Under the pieces are notes generated by a model, which made no database searches, was not told the DNA's origin, and was given only the letters and a program-made list of their open reading frames with translations. A stretch of 64,000 nt of DNA, taken from NCBI GenBank assembly GCA_945888375.1, contig CAMCZZ010000010.1, forward strand, positions 45,734 through 109,733. The letters are read 5' to 3'. The DNA is from Akkermansia muciniphila (GTDB lineage: Bacteria; Verrucomicrobiota; Verrucomicrobiia; Opitutales; Opitutaceae). Shown here in pieces: positions 51,830 to 60,775 of the stretch; the stretch's first letter is position 1, and each line of letters begins with the position of its first letter. The position numbers and the translations under genes were made by a program.

Positions 51830-52353
51830 TGCTCAAGCAACCGCTGTGGCCGCGTTTCGTGCCCACCGTTTGGGTGGTGAATATCGCGATGGTCGGCCCG
51901 GTGGGGCGAATGAAGCCCGGCCCAGGCACTTGGGGTTCGTTGGCGGGCTTGTTGTATTTCACCGTTTTTTTTGCGGGTTTGCCGTGGTGGGCGATTCTGG
52001 GCTTCAGCCTGCCAGCGCTTTATCTGGCCGTGGCGTTCTGCGGGGAGGCGGAGTTCCGTTTGGGCCAGCGCGATCCCGGCGGCGTGGTCTTGGATGAACT
52101 CGTGGTAATACCGCTTTGTTTCCTCGGCTGGCAGGCCCTCCCCGCGGCCTGGGTCGCGGACTGGCGCTGGGCGTTGTTTTTGGGCGGGTTCGGGCTTTTC
52201 CGCTTGTTTGATATCGCCAAGCCGCTGGGCATCTCGCGGTTGCAGGATTTGCCCGGAGGTTGGGGGGTGGTGGCGGATGACGTGGCGGCGGCGCTCGCGG
52301 CCTGTGTCACCCTGCACGCTTTGGGTTACGGGTGGTCGGTTTGGGCGGGGTAG
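51826..52353 (+). CDS. pgpA: Phosphatidylglycerophosphatase A
   Basis: Dephosphorylates phosphatidylglycerophosphate to phosphatidylglycerol. It has 175 residues with membrane segments. Family blocks: GPVGRMKPGPGTWGSLAGLL, RDPGGVVLDELVVIPLCFL (acidic metal site), GFGLFRLFDIAKPLGI and LPGGWGVVADDVAAALAA. ATG at 51826 (or the directly following ATG at 51829) overlaps the pgsA stop. 9 bp before the next gene. Confidence 0.95.
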   Translation: MMLKQPLWPRFVPTVWVVNIAMVGPVGRMKPGPGTWGSLAGLLYFTVFFAGLPWWAILGFSLPALYLAVAFCGEAEFRLGQRDPGGVVLDELVVIPLCFLGWQALPAAWVADWRWALFLGGFGLFRLFDIAKPLGISRLQDLPGGWGVVADDVAAALAACVTLHALGYGWSVWAG

Positions 52354-52362
52354 GGCCGGTGG

Positions 52363-54081
52363 ATGCAGTCGGGCTGCAAACCTACGCTCGAAATCGTGCT
52401 CAGGCGCAGCCATCCTCCGGCTGTGCGTTCCCCTATTAAAGCTGTCTTGTTTCCCGCCCTTTGGTTTTGGCTGGGGGCTTACGCCGGGTTGGGGGCGAGT
52501 GAATTGCCAGTCCTGATCTTGGCCAATCGCGACGATCCCGAGTCGCTTACCCTGGCCCGTTTTTATGCTGAAAAACGCGGCTTGCCGCAGGAGGACATTG
52601 TCGCCCTGCCAATGCCACTGACCGAGGAAATCACCTGGGAGCAGTTTGTGGTCACGGTCTGGAATCCGTTGCTCAAACTGGGCATCGAGCGGGGTTGGTT
52701 TTTTGCCGCGCGTAAAGGCACGCAAGACGCGGTTGGTCGCGACCGCATCGTTTCCTCCGGGCACCGTCTGCGTGCGCTGGCAATCTGCCGTGGCGTGCCT
52801 TTACGCATCGCCCACGACCCCGCGCGTTACGATCCCAAGACCAATCCCCTGACCACGAATCCTTCGATGCAAACTACCGAGGCGGCGGTGGACTCCGAGT
52901 TGGCGCTGATCGCGTGCGAGGATGCGCCCATCGCCGCCTTCGTGCCGAATCCGCTGTTTGGCTTGGACGCGCCTCTCGCGCTGCAACTGGAGCAAATCCT
53001 GCCAGTGGGCCGCCTGGATGGCCCCACGCTCGCCGATGCCAAGGGTTTGGTGGAGCAGGCCCTGGTCGCCGAGCGCGACGGTCTGGCCGGCCGGGCCTAT
53101 GTTGATATCGGTGGTCCTCACCGCCAGGGCGACGCGTGGTTGGAGGCCTGTGTGCCGGAGTTGCAGGGTCTTGGCTTTGAGGTCGAGGTCGATCGTGCTC
53201 CCGCGACCCTGGCCGAGGGGGTGCGTTTTGATGCTCCGGCGCTTTATTTTGGCTGGTATGCGGGCAGCCTGAACGGGCCGTTTGCCGATCCGGATTTCCG
53301 GTTTCCGCCCGGGGCGGTGGCGCTGCATATTTTTAGTTTCTCGGCGTCCACGCTTCGCTCGCCTAACCAAGGCTGGTGCGGGCCGTTTATCGCTAAGGGG
53401 GTGGCGGCGACCTTTGGCAATGTGGGTGAACCCTACCTGGAATTTACCCACCAGCCGCCGTTGTTGCTGCGCGCGCTGGCCCGGGGTGAACCGCTCGGAC
53501 GGGCGGCCTTGTATTCCATCAATGCGCTCAGTTGGAAGGGCGTCGTGCTGGGGGATCCGCTTTACCGGCCCTTTGCCGTCTCCGCCGAAGCGCAGTGGAC
53601 GTGCCGCAAGTCCCTGCCCGCCGGGACGGAACTCTATGCCCGTCTGCGTCGCATGCGCCAACTCTCCGCGGCGGGTCGCAACGATGAGGCGCTGGCGCTC
53701 GGGACCGCGGGCCTTGCGCAAAATCCCGGTCTGCCCCTTGCGCTCAGTCTAGCGGCTTTGCGCCGCACTGCGGGCGATACGACCGGCGCCCGTTCGGCGT
53801 TGCAGCCGTTTACCCATCTCAAACGAGTGCGCCGCGCCGACCGTCCGCTTGTGCTGGAGGCTGCCCGTGGGTTGCATTCCGCCGGGGATGCACGCGGCGC
53901 GGTCGAGTGCCTGAGGCGCTTGCTCGATGACACCACTTTACCGCGCGAACTCCGTCTCTCCAGTCTGGTCGCCGGGGTGGAGTTCGCCCGGGCGGCGCGC
54001 GAGATGGAACTGGCCGGCCGCTGGTCGCTGGAGCACGCAACCTTGACCGCTCCGCCTCCGGCCCCCGCCACCAAACCGTAG
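52363..54081 (+). CDS. TIGR03790-family exported protein
   Basis: 572 residues. An N-terminal segment of about 45 ends with a hydrophobic signal (AVLFPALWFWLGAYAGLGAS), then VLILANRDDPESLTLARFYA and EKRGLPQEDIVALP, characteristic of the TIGR03790 family of uncharacterised proteins known from Planctomycetota, Verrucomicrobiota and related bacteria. LRALAICRGVPLRI and FGWYAGSLNGPF follow. The C-terminal ~150 residues are helical and TPR-like (repeated LALGTAGLAQNPGLPLALSL type). Function unknown. The true start may be inside: the first 26 residues look non-conserved. Confidence 0.82.
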   Translation: MQSGCKPTLEIVLRRSHPPAVRSPIKAVLFPALWFWLGAYAGLGASELPVLILANRDDPESLTLARFYAEKRGLPQEDIVALPMPLTEEITWEQFVVTVWNPLLKLGIERGWFFAARKGTQDAVGRDRIVSSGHRLRALAICRGVPLRIAHDPARYDPKTNPLTTNPSMQTTEAAVDSELALIACEDAPIAAFVPNPLFGLDAPLALQLEQILPVGRLDGPTLADAKGLVEQALVAERDGLAGRAYVDIGGPHRQGDAWLEACVPELQGLGFEVEVDRAPATLAEGVRFDAPALYFGWYAGSLNGPFADPDFRFPPGAVALHIFSFSASTLRSPNQGWCGPFIAKGVAATFGNVGEPYLEFTHQPPLLLRALARGEPLGRAALYSINALSWKGVVLGDPLYRPFAVSAEAQWTCRKSLPAGTELYARLRRMRQLSAAGRNDEALALGTAGLAQNPGLPLALSLAALRRTAGDTTGARSALQPFTHLKRVRRADRPLVLEAARGLHSAGDARGAVECLRRLLDDTTLPRELRLSSLVAGVEFARAAREMELAGRWSLEHATLTAPPPAPATKP

Positions 54082-54117
54082 GGCGGGCACGCCTCCGGCC
54101 TTGTTTTCCCCTCCGCG

Positions 54118-54732
54118 ATGGGCAAGACCATCCTTCATCCTTTCATGCGCACCGTAGCCGTCCGCTTGTTTTTGCTCGTCAATCTTTCCCTTACCGCCGC
54201 TTTGCACGCCCAGTCCGCAGCGCCGGGGGCCGAGTTGGCCAACCTGCGGGAAGACGTGCGTCTGCTCGTGCAACGCGTCGGAGAGCTGTCGCTGCGCGTG
54301 GAGCAGTTGGAGAATGAAAACGCCCGCCTGGCCCGCTCCGCCTCCGGGGCTGAGCAGAATCACGCCACCCTTACCCAGCTGAATTCGGCGATCGCCGACT
54401 TATCGCGCGATATTAAGACCTCCGCCGCTAGCACGAAGTCGGAAGTCCTCGCCGCCGTCTCGACCCAGATCGAGGCCCTCGCCCGCCAAACCAATTCCGC
54501 GCTCGATTCCGTCACACGTGCCCGGCCCGCACCCACCCCGGTGGCCCCGGTGGCGTTTTCCGAGGATTTCCCCAAGGAGGGCGTCAGCTACACCGTGGCC
54601 GCCGGCGATACCGTCTCCCGCATCGCCCAGAAAACGGGCGCCAAGGTGGCCGACATCGTCAACGCCAACAAACTCGCCGATCCGACGCGCATCCGCGTCG
54701 GACAGGTTCTCTTCATCCCCGGCGGCAGGTAG
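54118..54732 (+). CDS. LysM-domain exported protein with coiled coil
   Basis: 204 residues: signal peptide (cleaved near LHAQS), a coiled coil (about 38-130, LREDVRLLVQRVGELSLRVE) and one C-terminal LysM domain (about 157-202, YTVAAGDTVSRIAQKTGAKV, RIRVGQVLFIPG), which binds peptidoglycan glycan strands. Likely a periplasmic cell-wall-associated structural or adaptor protein. Start at 54118; an ATG at 54145 gives an equally good signal peptide. It is 18 bp before parB. Confidence 0.88.
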   Translation: MGKTILHPFMRTVAVRLFLLVNLSLTAALHAQSAAPGAELANLREDVRLLVQRVGELSLRVEQLENENARLARSASGAEQNHATLTQLNSAIADLSRDIKTSAASTKSEVLAAVSTQIEALARQTNSALDSVTRARPAPTPVAPVAFSEDFPKEGVSYTVAAGDTVSRIAQKTGAKVADIVNANKLADPTRIRVGQVLFIPGGR

Positions 54733-54750
54733 GCCGCCCCCTTTGTTTAC

Positions 54751-55668
54751 ATGGCCCAATCCAAATCCCGTCTCGGTCGCGGTCTCGGCGGTCTGATCGC
54801 CGCCGCGGCTCCCGCCAAACCCGCGCCTGCCGCTGCGCCCGCGCCTGCGGGCGGGCCCAATGGCTTTCTCGAACTCGCCGTCACCAGCATCGTCCCCAGT
54901 CCATACCAGGCGCGCAAAGACATCGCCCCCGAGCAGCTCCAGGAGCTCGCCGAGAGCATACGCGCGGAGGGTCTGCTCCAGCCGGTGGTCGTGCGCAAGG
55001 TGGCCGATGGCAAGTTCCAGCTTATCGCCGGCGAGCGTCGCTGGCGGGCGTTCCAATTGCTCAAGATCAAGACCATCCCGGCCCGCTTGGTGGCCGCCGG
55101 GGATGCGTCGGCGGCGGCGCTCGGGCTGATCGAGAACCTCCAGCGCGAGGGCCTCAATCCGCTCGAAGAGGCCTATGGCTACGCCAGTCTGATCCGGGAT
55201 TTCGACCTCACCCAGGAGGCTGCCGCCGAGCGGGTGGGTAAACCGCGCGCCTCCGTGGCCAACATCCTCCGGTTGCTTTCGCTCGATAGCGAGTTGCAGG
55301 GCTACCTTGCCAAAAACCTGCTTTCAGTCGGCCATGCCAAGGTGTTGCTGGGGGTTGAGGATGCCGCCCAGCGCGCCCTGCTCGCCCGTCGCGTGCTGGA
55401 GTCCGGCCTGAGCGTGCGTGCCACCGAGGCGCTGGTGCAGGCGAAGAAAAATCTCGCCGCCACGCCGGCTCCCGGCGCCGCGCGTTCCGGCCGCCGCGTG
55501 AACGCCGCCGATTCGGTCGCCATCGCCGGCATCGAGAAACGCCTGACCTCCCACCTCGGCGCCCGCGTCGCGGTCCAGCATGCCGGCAAGAAGGGTCGCA
55601 TCGTCATCCCCTACGCCGGCAACGACGACCTGCAGCGCATTCTGGAGAAGCTCGGCATAGAACTCTGA
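54751..55668 (+). CDS. parB: Chromosome-partitioning protein ParB
   Basis: 305 residues. GRGLGGLI box at the N-terminus (the ParA-contacting end), an Ala/Pro linker, the CTP-binding ParB/Srx domain with PSPYQARKD (49-57) and GERRWRA (94-100), IENLQREGLNPLEEAYGYAS, a helix-turn-helix (about 145-200) for parS, and a C-terminal dimerisation domain. It loads onto parS and slides as a CTP-dependent clamp. parA, normally adjacent, is not in the window, and I found no parS-like TGTTTCACGTGAAACA. Confidence 0.96.
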   Translation: MAQSKSRLGRGLGGLIAAAAPAKPAPAAAPAPAGGPNGFLELAVTSIVPSPYQARKDIAPEQLQELAESIRAEGLLQPVVVRKVADGKFQLIAGERRWRAFQLLKIKTIPARLVAAGDASAAALGLIENLQREGLNPLEEAYGYASLIRDFDLTQEAAAERVGKPRASVANILRLLSLDSELQGYLAKNLLSVGHAKVLLGVEDAAQRALLARRVLESGLSVRATEALVQAKKNLAATPAPGAARSGRRVNAADSVAIAGIEKRLTSHLGARVAVQHAGKKGRIVIPYAGNDDLQRILEKLGIEL

Positions 55669-55693
55669 GCGCCGCCACCGCGCCCTTTTCGCC

Positions 55694-57592
55694 TTGGCCA
55701 ATCTCCCGACGGATCACGCCGCTCGCGTCCTGAATCAGGCCGGCGGCGTGCTGTCCGATGCCGTCGATTATCTTCGGCTCGATCCCATTCCGCCGGTTTT
55801 ACGACAGTTAAGGCACTACAGCCGGCCGTTGCTGCGCGCGGATTTACTGGCCGGGGCGACCGTGGCCCTGGTCTCCATCCCGCAGGCGGTTGGCTTTGCC
55901 CTCATCGCCGGTCTGCCGCCCGAGATGGTAATCATGAGCGTGGTGGTGGGCGGTTTTCTGGCCGCTCTTTTCAGCACCTCGCATCACTTGGTCTTCGGTC
56001 CGACCAATTCGATCAGCCTGCTCATGGCGAGTGCCATCGCCACCTTGCCCGCCGTCGGCCTGACTGCCCCCGCCCTGGCGCTGGTCATGGCGTTTCTGAT
56101 TGGTTTTTTTCAACTTGTGGCCGGCTTTGCCAAGCTGGGCAAACTCACCCAGTTCGTGTCGCGCGCGGTGATCATCGGCTACGGCACCGCCATCGGCATT
56201 CTGCTGGCGGTCGGGCAACTGCCCAATCTGTTGGGGGCGCCTTCCACCCGGGGTAACCTGTTTGCCTCGCTCGAGGGCACGGTGGGGCATCTGTTGACGC
56301 AGGAATTCAATCCCTACGCGGTCGCCATCGGCGTGGTCACGCTGCTGCTATTTCATGTGTTGGAGCGCCTCGCCCGCTGGGTCCCGGCGGAGTTGCTGGG
56401 GCTGGTATTGGTATCGTTGTTTGCCCGCTGGGTAGGACTGGATGCTCTCGGGGTCCGCACGCTGGCCGGCGAGGGCGAGCTCGCCGGTTCGCTGCCGTCC
56501 TTCATCGGTCTGCCCTTTGGGGATGCCAGCCTCTCCGCCGTGCCCGCGCTGATGGGCACGGCGCTCGCCATCGCGCTACTCGGCATGCTCGAAGCGATCG
56601 CAATCGGCAAGACCCTGGCCGCCCGCTCGGGGCAGGCCTTCAACCCGAATCAGGAACTTATGGCCATGGGCCTGGCCAATGTCGGCTGTGCCGCCTTCGG
56701 CGCCATGCCCGGCTCGGCCTCCTTTGCCCGCTCGGCCACCAATATTCAGAGCGGAGCACGCACCCAGATCGCCGCCCTTTTGAGCAGTGGCATGGTCTTG
56801 GCCGGCCTGTTTTTAGTCGCCCCGTTGATCAATTTCCTGCCCGTGCCCGCCCTCGCCGCCCACCTCATGCGCATCGGGCTAAAGATGATCAACCGCGAGC
56901 AGCTCCGCATCGCGTGGCGCGCGACCCGTTCGGACGCTATCGTTCTGGCGGTGACGTTGTTATCCGCGTTTATCTTCAAGCTGGATGCCGCTATTTACAT
57001 CGGCCTGGGTCTCTCGCTGGCGCTTTTTCTAAATAAGGCCAGCGCGCCTTCCCTGGTCGAGTATGGGTTCAACTCCGACGGGCAGCTCGCGCAACTGGAT
57101 GCCCCCCGGGACCGGGCTGATGCCGCGATTTCCATCGTGCACGTGGAGGGGGAATTGTTTTTCGGAGCGGCCGATCTTTTCCAGGATCAGGTGCGTCATC
57201 TGGCCGGGGATGGAGGTATCCGCGTGGTCATCCTGCGCATGAAAAACGCCCGCCACCTCGATGCCACCTCGGTGCTTTCCCTGCTCCAGTTGCATGAGTC
57301 GCTCAAAAAATCGGGCCGGCATCTGCTGATCAGTGGCATCAATCCCGACGTGGAACGCGTTTTGCGGCGCAGTGGTGCATGGACGACCATCGGGACGGAT
57401 AACATCTTTCCGGCTGAGGCCAATCTGACCATGAGCACGAAGAAGGCCTTGCTCCGTGCCAAAAAACTCCTCGCTGCTGACGGCGCGTCCTCCCGGGCTG
57501 ACGTGCGTATCTTCTACGACCGCAGCCGGGCGGAGAATCAGACCACGCCCGCCTCCGGACCTGCGGGGCATATTGACGATTACATGATTTAG
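55694..57592 (+). CDS. SulP/SLC26-family anion transporter with STAS domain
   Basis: 632 residues. An SLC26-type transport domain of about 12-14 membrane segments (about 55-440: LLRADLLAGATVALVSIPQA, then GFALIAGLPP, and FGAMPGSASFARSATNIQSG) and a C-terminal cytoplasmic STAS domain (about 475-590, VEGELFFGAADLFQDQVRHL, NARHLDATSVLSLLQLHESL). Transports sulfate, bicarbonate or dicarboxylates in relatives; substrate not decidable. Start taken at a TTG (55694), 25 bp after parB; a start a few codons further in is possible. Confidence 0.92.
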   Translation: MANLPTDHAARVLNQAGGVLSDAVDYLRLDPIPPVLRQLRHYSRPLLRADLLAGATVALVSIPQAVGFALIAGLPPEMVIMSVVVGGFLAALFSTSHHLVFGPTNSISLLMASAIATLPAVGLTAPALALVMAFLIGFFQLVAGFAKLGKLTQFVSRAVIIGYGTAIGILLAVGQLPNLLGAPSTRGNLFASLEGTVGHLLTQEFNPYAVAIGVVTLLLFHVLERLARWVPAELLGLVLVSLFARWVGLDALGVRTLAGEGELAGSLPSFIGLPFGDASLSAVPALMGTALAIALLGMLEAIAIGKTLAARSGQAFNPNQELMAMGLANVGCAAFGAMPGSASFARSATNIQSGARTQIAALLSSGMVLAGLFLVAPLINFLPVPALAAHLMRIGLKMINREQLRIAWRATRSDAIVLAVTLLSAFIFKLDAAIYIGLGLSLALFLNKASAPSLVEYGFNSDGQLAQLDAPRDRADAAISIVHVEGELFFGAADLFQDQVRHLAGDGGIRVVILRMKNARHLDATSVLSLLQLHESLKKSGRHLLISGINPDVERVLRRSGAWTTIGTDNIFPAEANLTMSTKKALLRAKKLLAADGASSRADVRIFYDRSRAENQTTPASGPAGHIDDYMI

Positions 57593-57799
57593 TGCCCCGT
57601 CAGGGATACAGCTTGAATAAACCAAACCGGATGGAGGATGGCCGCCCAAAGCCTCAAATGACGCAATAAAGGCAGAAACATGAAACACCGGGTATGATTT
57701 CACGCTTTCTGCGTTTTGTGGCGGCCAATGACTTTTTAAAGGAACTTGCATGGCGGGACTACTAGCCTGTCATGCCCGCAGGTCTCCCGGTGCTCGCCA

Positions 57800-57828
57800 T
57801 TGACAAAATGACTGGGGCCGGGTGCTTT
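57800..57828 (+). promoter_or_regulatory. Candidate promoter of secG
   Basis: Perfect -35 TTGACA at 57800-57805, 17-bp spacer and weak -10 TGCTTT (57823-57828), 23 bp before the ATG. The GGCCGG and TTT positions match those of the rpsU candidate. Confidence 0.35.
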
Positions 57829-57850
57829 CATCCCTTTTATCCCTGTTCCC

Positions 57851-58273
57851 ATGTCTATCGTCATCTGGCTGCTCACCTTCGTGCTCGTTCTTCTCTCGGT
57901 CTTTCTGGTGCTCATCGTGCTCGCCCAGAAGTCCAAGTCCGATGGTGGCGTGGGCGCCGCGCTCGGCGGCGGTATGACCGAGGCAACCTTCGGCGCTGAA
58001 TCCGGGAACGTGCTCGCGACGATGACTCGTAACGGCGCGATCGCCTTCTTCGTCCTCAGTTTCGGCCTCTACCTCGCGCACATTGCCCGCGAGAAATCCG
58101 CCCGCGCGGAGTCCATCCTTCCTAAGATCGAAGTCCCCGCGACCCCGGCTGCGGCCGCCACCCCCGCCGCAGTTTCCGCCCCCTCGGCCGAGCCTGTTCC
58201 GGCCGCCTCCGTTTCCTTGCCCTCGGCAAGCACACCCGCCGCTGCCCAAGCTCCGGTGGAACCGGCGAAGTAA
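57851..58273 (+). CDS. secG: Preprotein translocase subunit SecG with long Ala/Pro tail
   Basis: 140 residues. Two membrane segments (about 4-24 and 57-77) around a Gly-rich loop (LAQKSKSDGGVGAALGGGMT, FGAESGNVLATMTR), the SecG signature. It stimulates the SecYE channel. The C-terminal 50 residues are an Ala/Pro/Ser-rich tail absent from E. coli SecG, presumably disordered; a role for the tail is unknown. ATG at 57851 with TGTTCCC before it. 19 bp to the next gene. Confidence 0.93.
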   Translation: MSIVIWLLTFVLVLLSVFLVLIVLAQKSKSDGGVGAALGGGMTEATFGAESGNVLATMTRNGAIAFFVLSFGLYLAHIAREKSARAESILPKIEVPATPAAAATPAAVSAPSAEPVPAASVSLPSASTPAAAQAPVEPAK

Positions 58274-58292
58274 TCTTCGGGTCTATCCGCGC

Positions 58293-59210
58293 GTGGCCTG
58301 CCACCGCTTCACCTCTCCCTGGCAGACGGTTTTCACCGTCTGCCTTTTCTTTGGTCTCGTGCTGGGGCCCGGCGCCCCTGGCCTGGCCTCGGCATGCGCC
58401 CAGTCGCGGCTGAACCGTCCGCCGCCCCGCTACCTGCAACTTTCCCCGCCTGATCAGAAAGAGGGCGCGGAGATCTTGCGTGGCCTGCGTGCGGCCGGAC
58501 CGGCGGGTCAATACTACTTGGAGTTCGAGCTGAGGGTGCTGCCCCGGCGGGGCGAGGAAACGCGCGTGCCGGGTCGCCTCTGGGGCGGACGCAATCGTGA
58601 GGGCCCGATCAGCCGGCTCGCCTTAAAAATCGCCTCCGGCCCCGAGGGCGAGAGCACGGAGCGCCGTATCCTGGTGCAGGGTGGGGCTCGGCCCGCTGCG
58701 TGGGCTTGGCCGGCGGGCACGGGGTCCACCATCGAGCTGGATGAAGCGGCTTTATTCAGCCCGCTGGCCGGGACAGATTTGTCGGCTTTTGATCTGCAGA
58801 TGCCCTTTCTTTATTGGCCGGACTTCGTCTACGAAGGCACCACCCGCCTCCAAGACCGGCCGGCGGACACCTTTCTCCTCTATCCGCCCGCCTCCCTCGC
58901 CAAGCGCCGCCCGGACCTGGTCGCCATGCGCGTCTATCTGGATCCGCAATACCATGCGCTCGTCCAGGCCGAGCAGCTCGGGGAAGGAGAGCGGGTGCTT
59001 AAATCTTTCCGCGTGGTGAGCCTGCGCAAAATCGGCGAAAACTGGATCGTGCGCTCGGTCGAACTGCGCGACGAGGCCACCCGCAACAAGACGCGTTTTT
59101 TTGTGACGGCCGCCGCCCTCGGTTTGGATTTTTCCGGCCCGGTTTTTGATCCCGGCGGACTCTCCTCCGCCCTCACGCCGCCCGCCAATTTAACTCGTCT
59201 GGCGGAGTAG
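58293..59210 (+). CDS. LolA-like outer-membrane lipoprotein-sorting-type protein
   Basis: 305 residues from GTG at 58293. Signal peptide (about 1-32, hydrophobic core VFTVCLFFGLVLG). The mature part resembles the LolA-like / TP_0789-type beta fold: YYLEFELRVLPRRGEETRVP, FDLQMPFLYWPDFVYEGTTR, DLVAMRVYLDPQYHALVQAE and GENWIVRSVELRDEATRNKT. Such proteins bind lipids or lipoprotein acyl chains in the periplasm. The open frame reaches back across secG, but that part is a frame shadow. Function inferred from fold only. Confidence 0.72.
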   Translation: MACHRFTSPWQTVFTVCLFFGLVLGPGAPGLASACAQSRLNRPPPRYLQLSPPDQKEGAEILRGLRAAGPAGQYYLEFELRVLPRRGEETRVPGRLWGGRNREGPISRLALKIASGPEGESTERRILVQGGARPAAWAWPAGTGSTIELDEAALFSPLAGTDLSAFDLQMPFLYWPDFVYEGTTRLQDRPADTFLLYPPASLAKRRPDLVAMRVYLDPQYHALVQAEQLGEGERVLKSFRVVSLRKIGENWIVRSVELRDEATRNKTRFFVTAAALGLDFSGPVFDPGGLSSALTPPANLTRLAE

Positions 59211-59283
59211 GGGCCGGACGTCGCGAAACCGGTTCCCCTCTAGGCTCGCCAGTCGCGCGTCGTTCCTCCGGATTTTTGCCATC

Positions 59284-60708
59284 ATGAAAATCTATTTCCT
59301 GGGCGTGTGCGGCACGGCGATGGGCAATGCGGCGCTGCTCGCGCGGGCTGCCGGCCACGAGGTTTCCGGTTCGGATACCGGAGTCTACCCGCCCATGAGC
59401 ACGGTCCTAGCCGCCGCGGGTATCACGCTGCACGAGGGCTACGATCCCGTCCGCCTCGAACGGCTCGCTCCCGATCTGGTGGTGGTTGGCAACGCCCTTT
59501 CCCGAGGAAACCCCGAGGTCGAATGGCTGCTCGACACCCGTGCCCTGCGCTTCACCTCCTTGCCTGCTCTCTTGCACGATATCGTGCTGTCGGGCCGGAA
59601 AAACATCGTGGTGTGCGGCACCCACGGCAAGACCACCACCACCGCTATGGCGGCCTATCTCTTGCGCGAAAATGGCCGCGATCCCGGCTTTCTCATCGGC
59701 GGCGTGCCTCTCGATCCCCCGGTGGGCAATCACCTCGGAGCTGCGGCGGATCCGTTTGTGATCGAGGGCGACGAGTATGACTCGGCGTTTTTCGACAAGC
59801 GCTCAAAGTTTATCCATTACGCGCCGCACGTCGCGGTGCTGAATAATCTGGAATTCGACCATGCGGATATCTTTCGCGACCTCGCCGACGTCCAGCGCAC
59901 CTTTGCCCACCTCACGCGCATCGTGCCGCGCAACGGCTGGGTCGTGCTCAACGGCGACGACGACAACCTCCGCGCGCTCGGTCCGCTGCCGTGGACTCGC
60001 GTGGTGCGGGTTGGCGTGGGGGCAGAGAACGAGGTGCGGATTGAAAACTTCACGGAGGATCCGCAAGGCGCCCGTTTCACCTTGAGCTGGTCCGGCCGCC
60101 CTTGGGGCGAGGTGCGGTGGGATCTCGCAGGGGGCTTCAATGCCCGCAATGCCGCCATGGCGGCGACCGCCGTGGCCCTCGCGCTGGGCGGCCCTGGGAG
60201 CGTCTCGCTCGCTCCGCTGGCCCGCTTTCGTGGCGTGAAGCGCCGCCAGGAGAAACTGGTAGCGGGGCCGGGCCTGACCGTGATCGAGGACTTTGGCCAT
60301 CATCCGACCGCTTTGGCCGAGACGCTGAGCAGCCTCCGCCAGCGCCACCCGGGTGCACTGCTCACGGCCGTGTTTGAGCCGCGCAGCAACACCGCCCGGA
60401 CCAAGACCCTGCAGGCCGGCTTTATGCGTGCGCTGGCCCTTGCCGACGAGGTCTTCATCGGGGCGGTCAACCGCGCGGACAAGCTCAAGGCGGACGAGCG
60501 TTTCGACGTGGATGCGGTGCTCGAGCACCTCGAAGTGCAGGGCGTCTCCGCGGCCAGCGGAGCGTCGAATGCGGAGGTGCTGGAAAAACTCGTGGCGGCC
60601 ACCCTGGGGGTGGACGCGGGCTTGGCTGGCCGCGCGCGGGTCGTGGTGTTTTTTTCCAACGGCAGCTTCGATGGCATCATCGCCGCCTATGCGGCCAAGG
60701 CCGTCTAG
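59284..60708 (+). CDS. mpl: UDP-N-acetylmuramate:L-Ala-gamma-D-Glu-meso-DAP ligase
   Basis: Cell-wall recycling ligase that joins recovered tripeptide to UDP-MurNAc. It has 474 residues, Mur-ligase fold: N-terminal nucleotide domain (YFLGVCGTAMGNAALLARAA), P-loop CGTHGKTTTT, EGDEYDSAFFDKRSKFIHY and LNNLEFDHADIF (diagnostic of Mpl versus MurC), then EDFGHHPTA and FEPRSNTARTK. Implies meso-diaminopimelate peptidoglycan and a recycling pathway. Its neighbours are exported proteins; no other mur gene nearby. Confidence 0.95.
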   Translation: MKIYFLGVCGTAMGNAALLARAAGHEVSGSDTGVYPPMSTVLAAAGITLHEGYDPVRLERLAPDLVVVGNALSRGNPEVEWLLDTRALRFTSLPALLHDIVLSGRKNIVVCGTHGKTTTTAMAAYLLRENGRDPGFLIGGVPLDPPVGNHLGAAADPFVIEGDEYDSAFFDKRSKFIHYAPHVAVLNNLEFDHADIFRDLADVQRTFAHLTRIVPRNGWVVLNGDDDNLRALGPLPWTRVVRVGVGAENEVRIENFTEDPQGARFTLSWSGRPWGEVRWDLAGGFNARNAAMAATAVALALGGPGSVSLAPLARFRGVKRRQEKLVAGPGLTVIEDFGHHPTALAETLSSLRQRHPGALLTAVFEPRSNTARTKTLQAGFMRALALADEVFIGAVNRADKLKADERFDVDAVLEHLEVQGVSAASGASNAEVLEKLVAATLGVDAGLAGRARVVVFFSNGSFDGIIAAYAAKAV

Positions 60709-60775
60709 AGGGGGGCAGCGCCCGGAGCAAAACCCAGGCTTGTTGCGCCTTGCCCGGCCCGGTAGGTTTCGCCGG

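Noticed and set aside
58083..58292. N-terminal part of the LolA-like frame overlapping secG
   Set aside because: Pro/Arg-rich shadow of the SecG Ala/Pro tail; signal-peptide-bearing protein starts at GTG 58293.
60353..60775. Upstream extension of the lyase frame into mpl
   Set aside because: Arg/Pro/Ser-rich shadow of mpl; a clean signal peptide starts at 60776.
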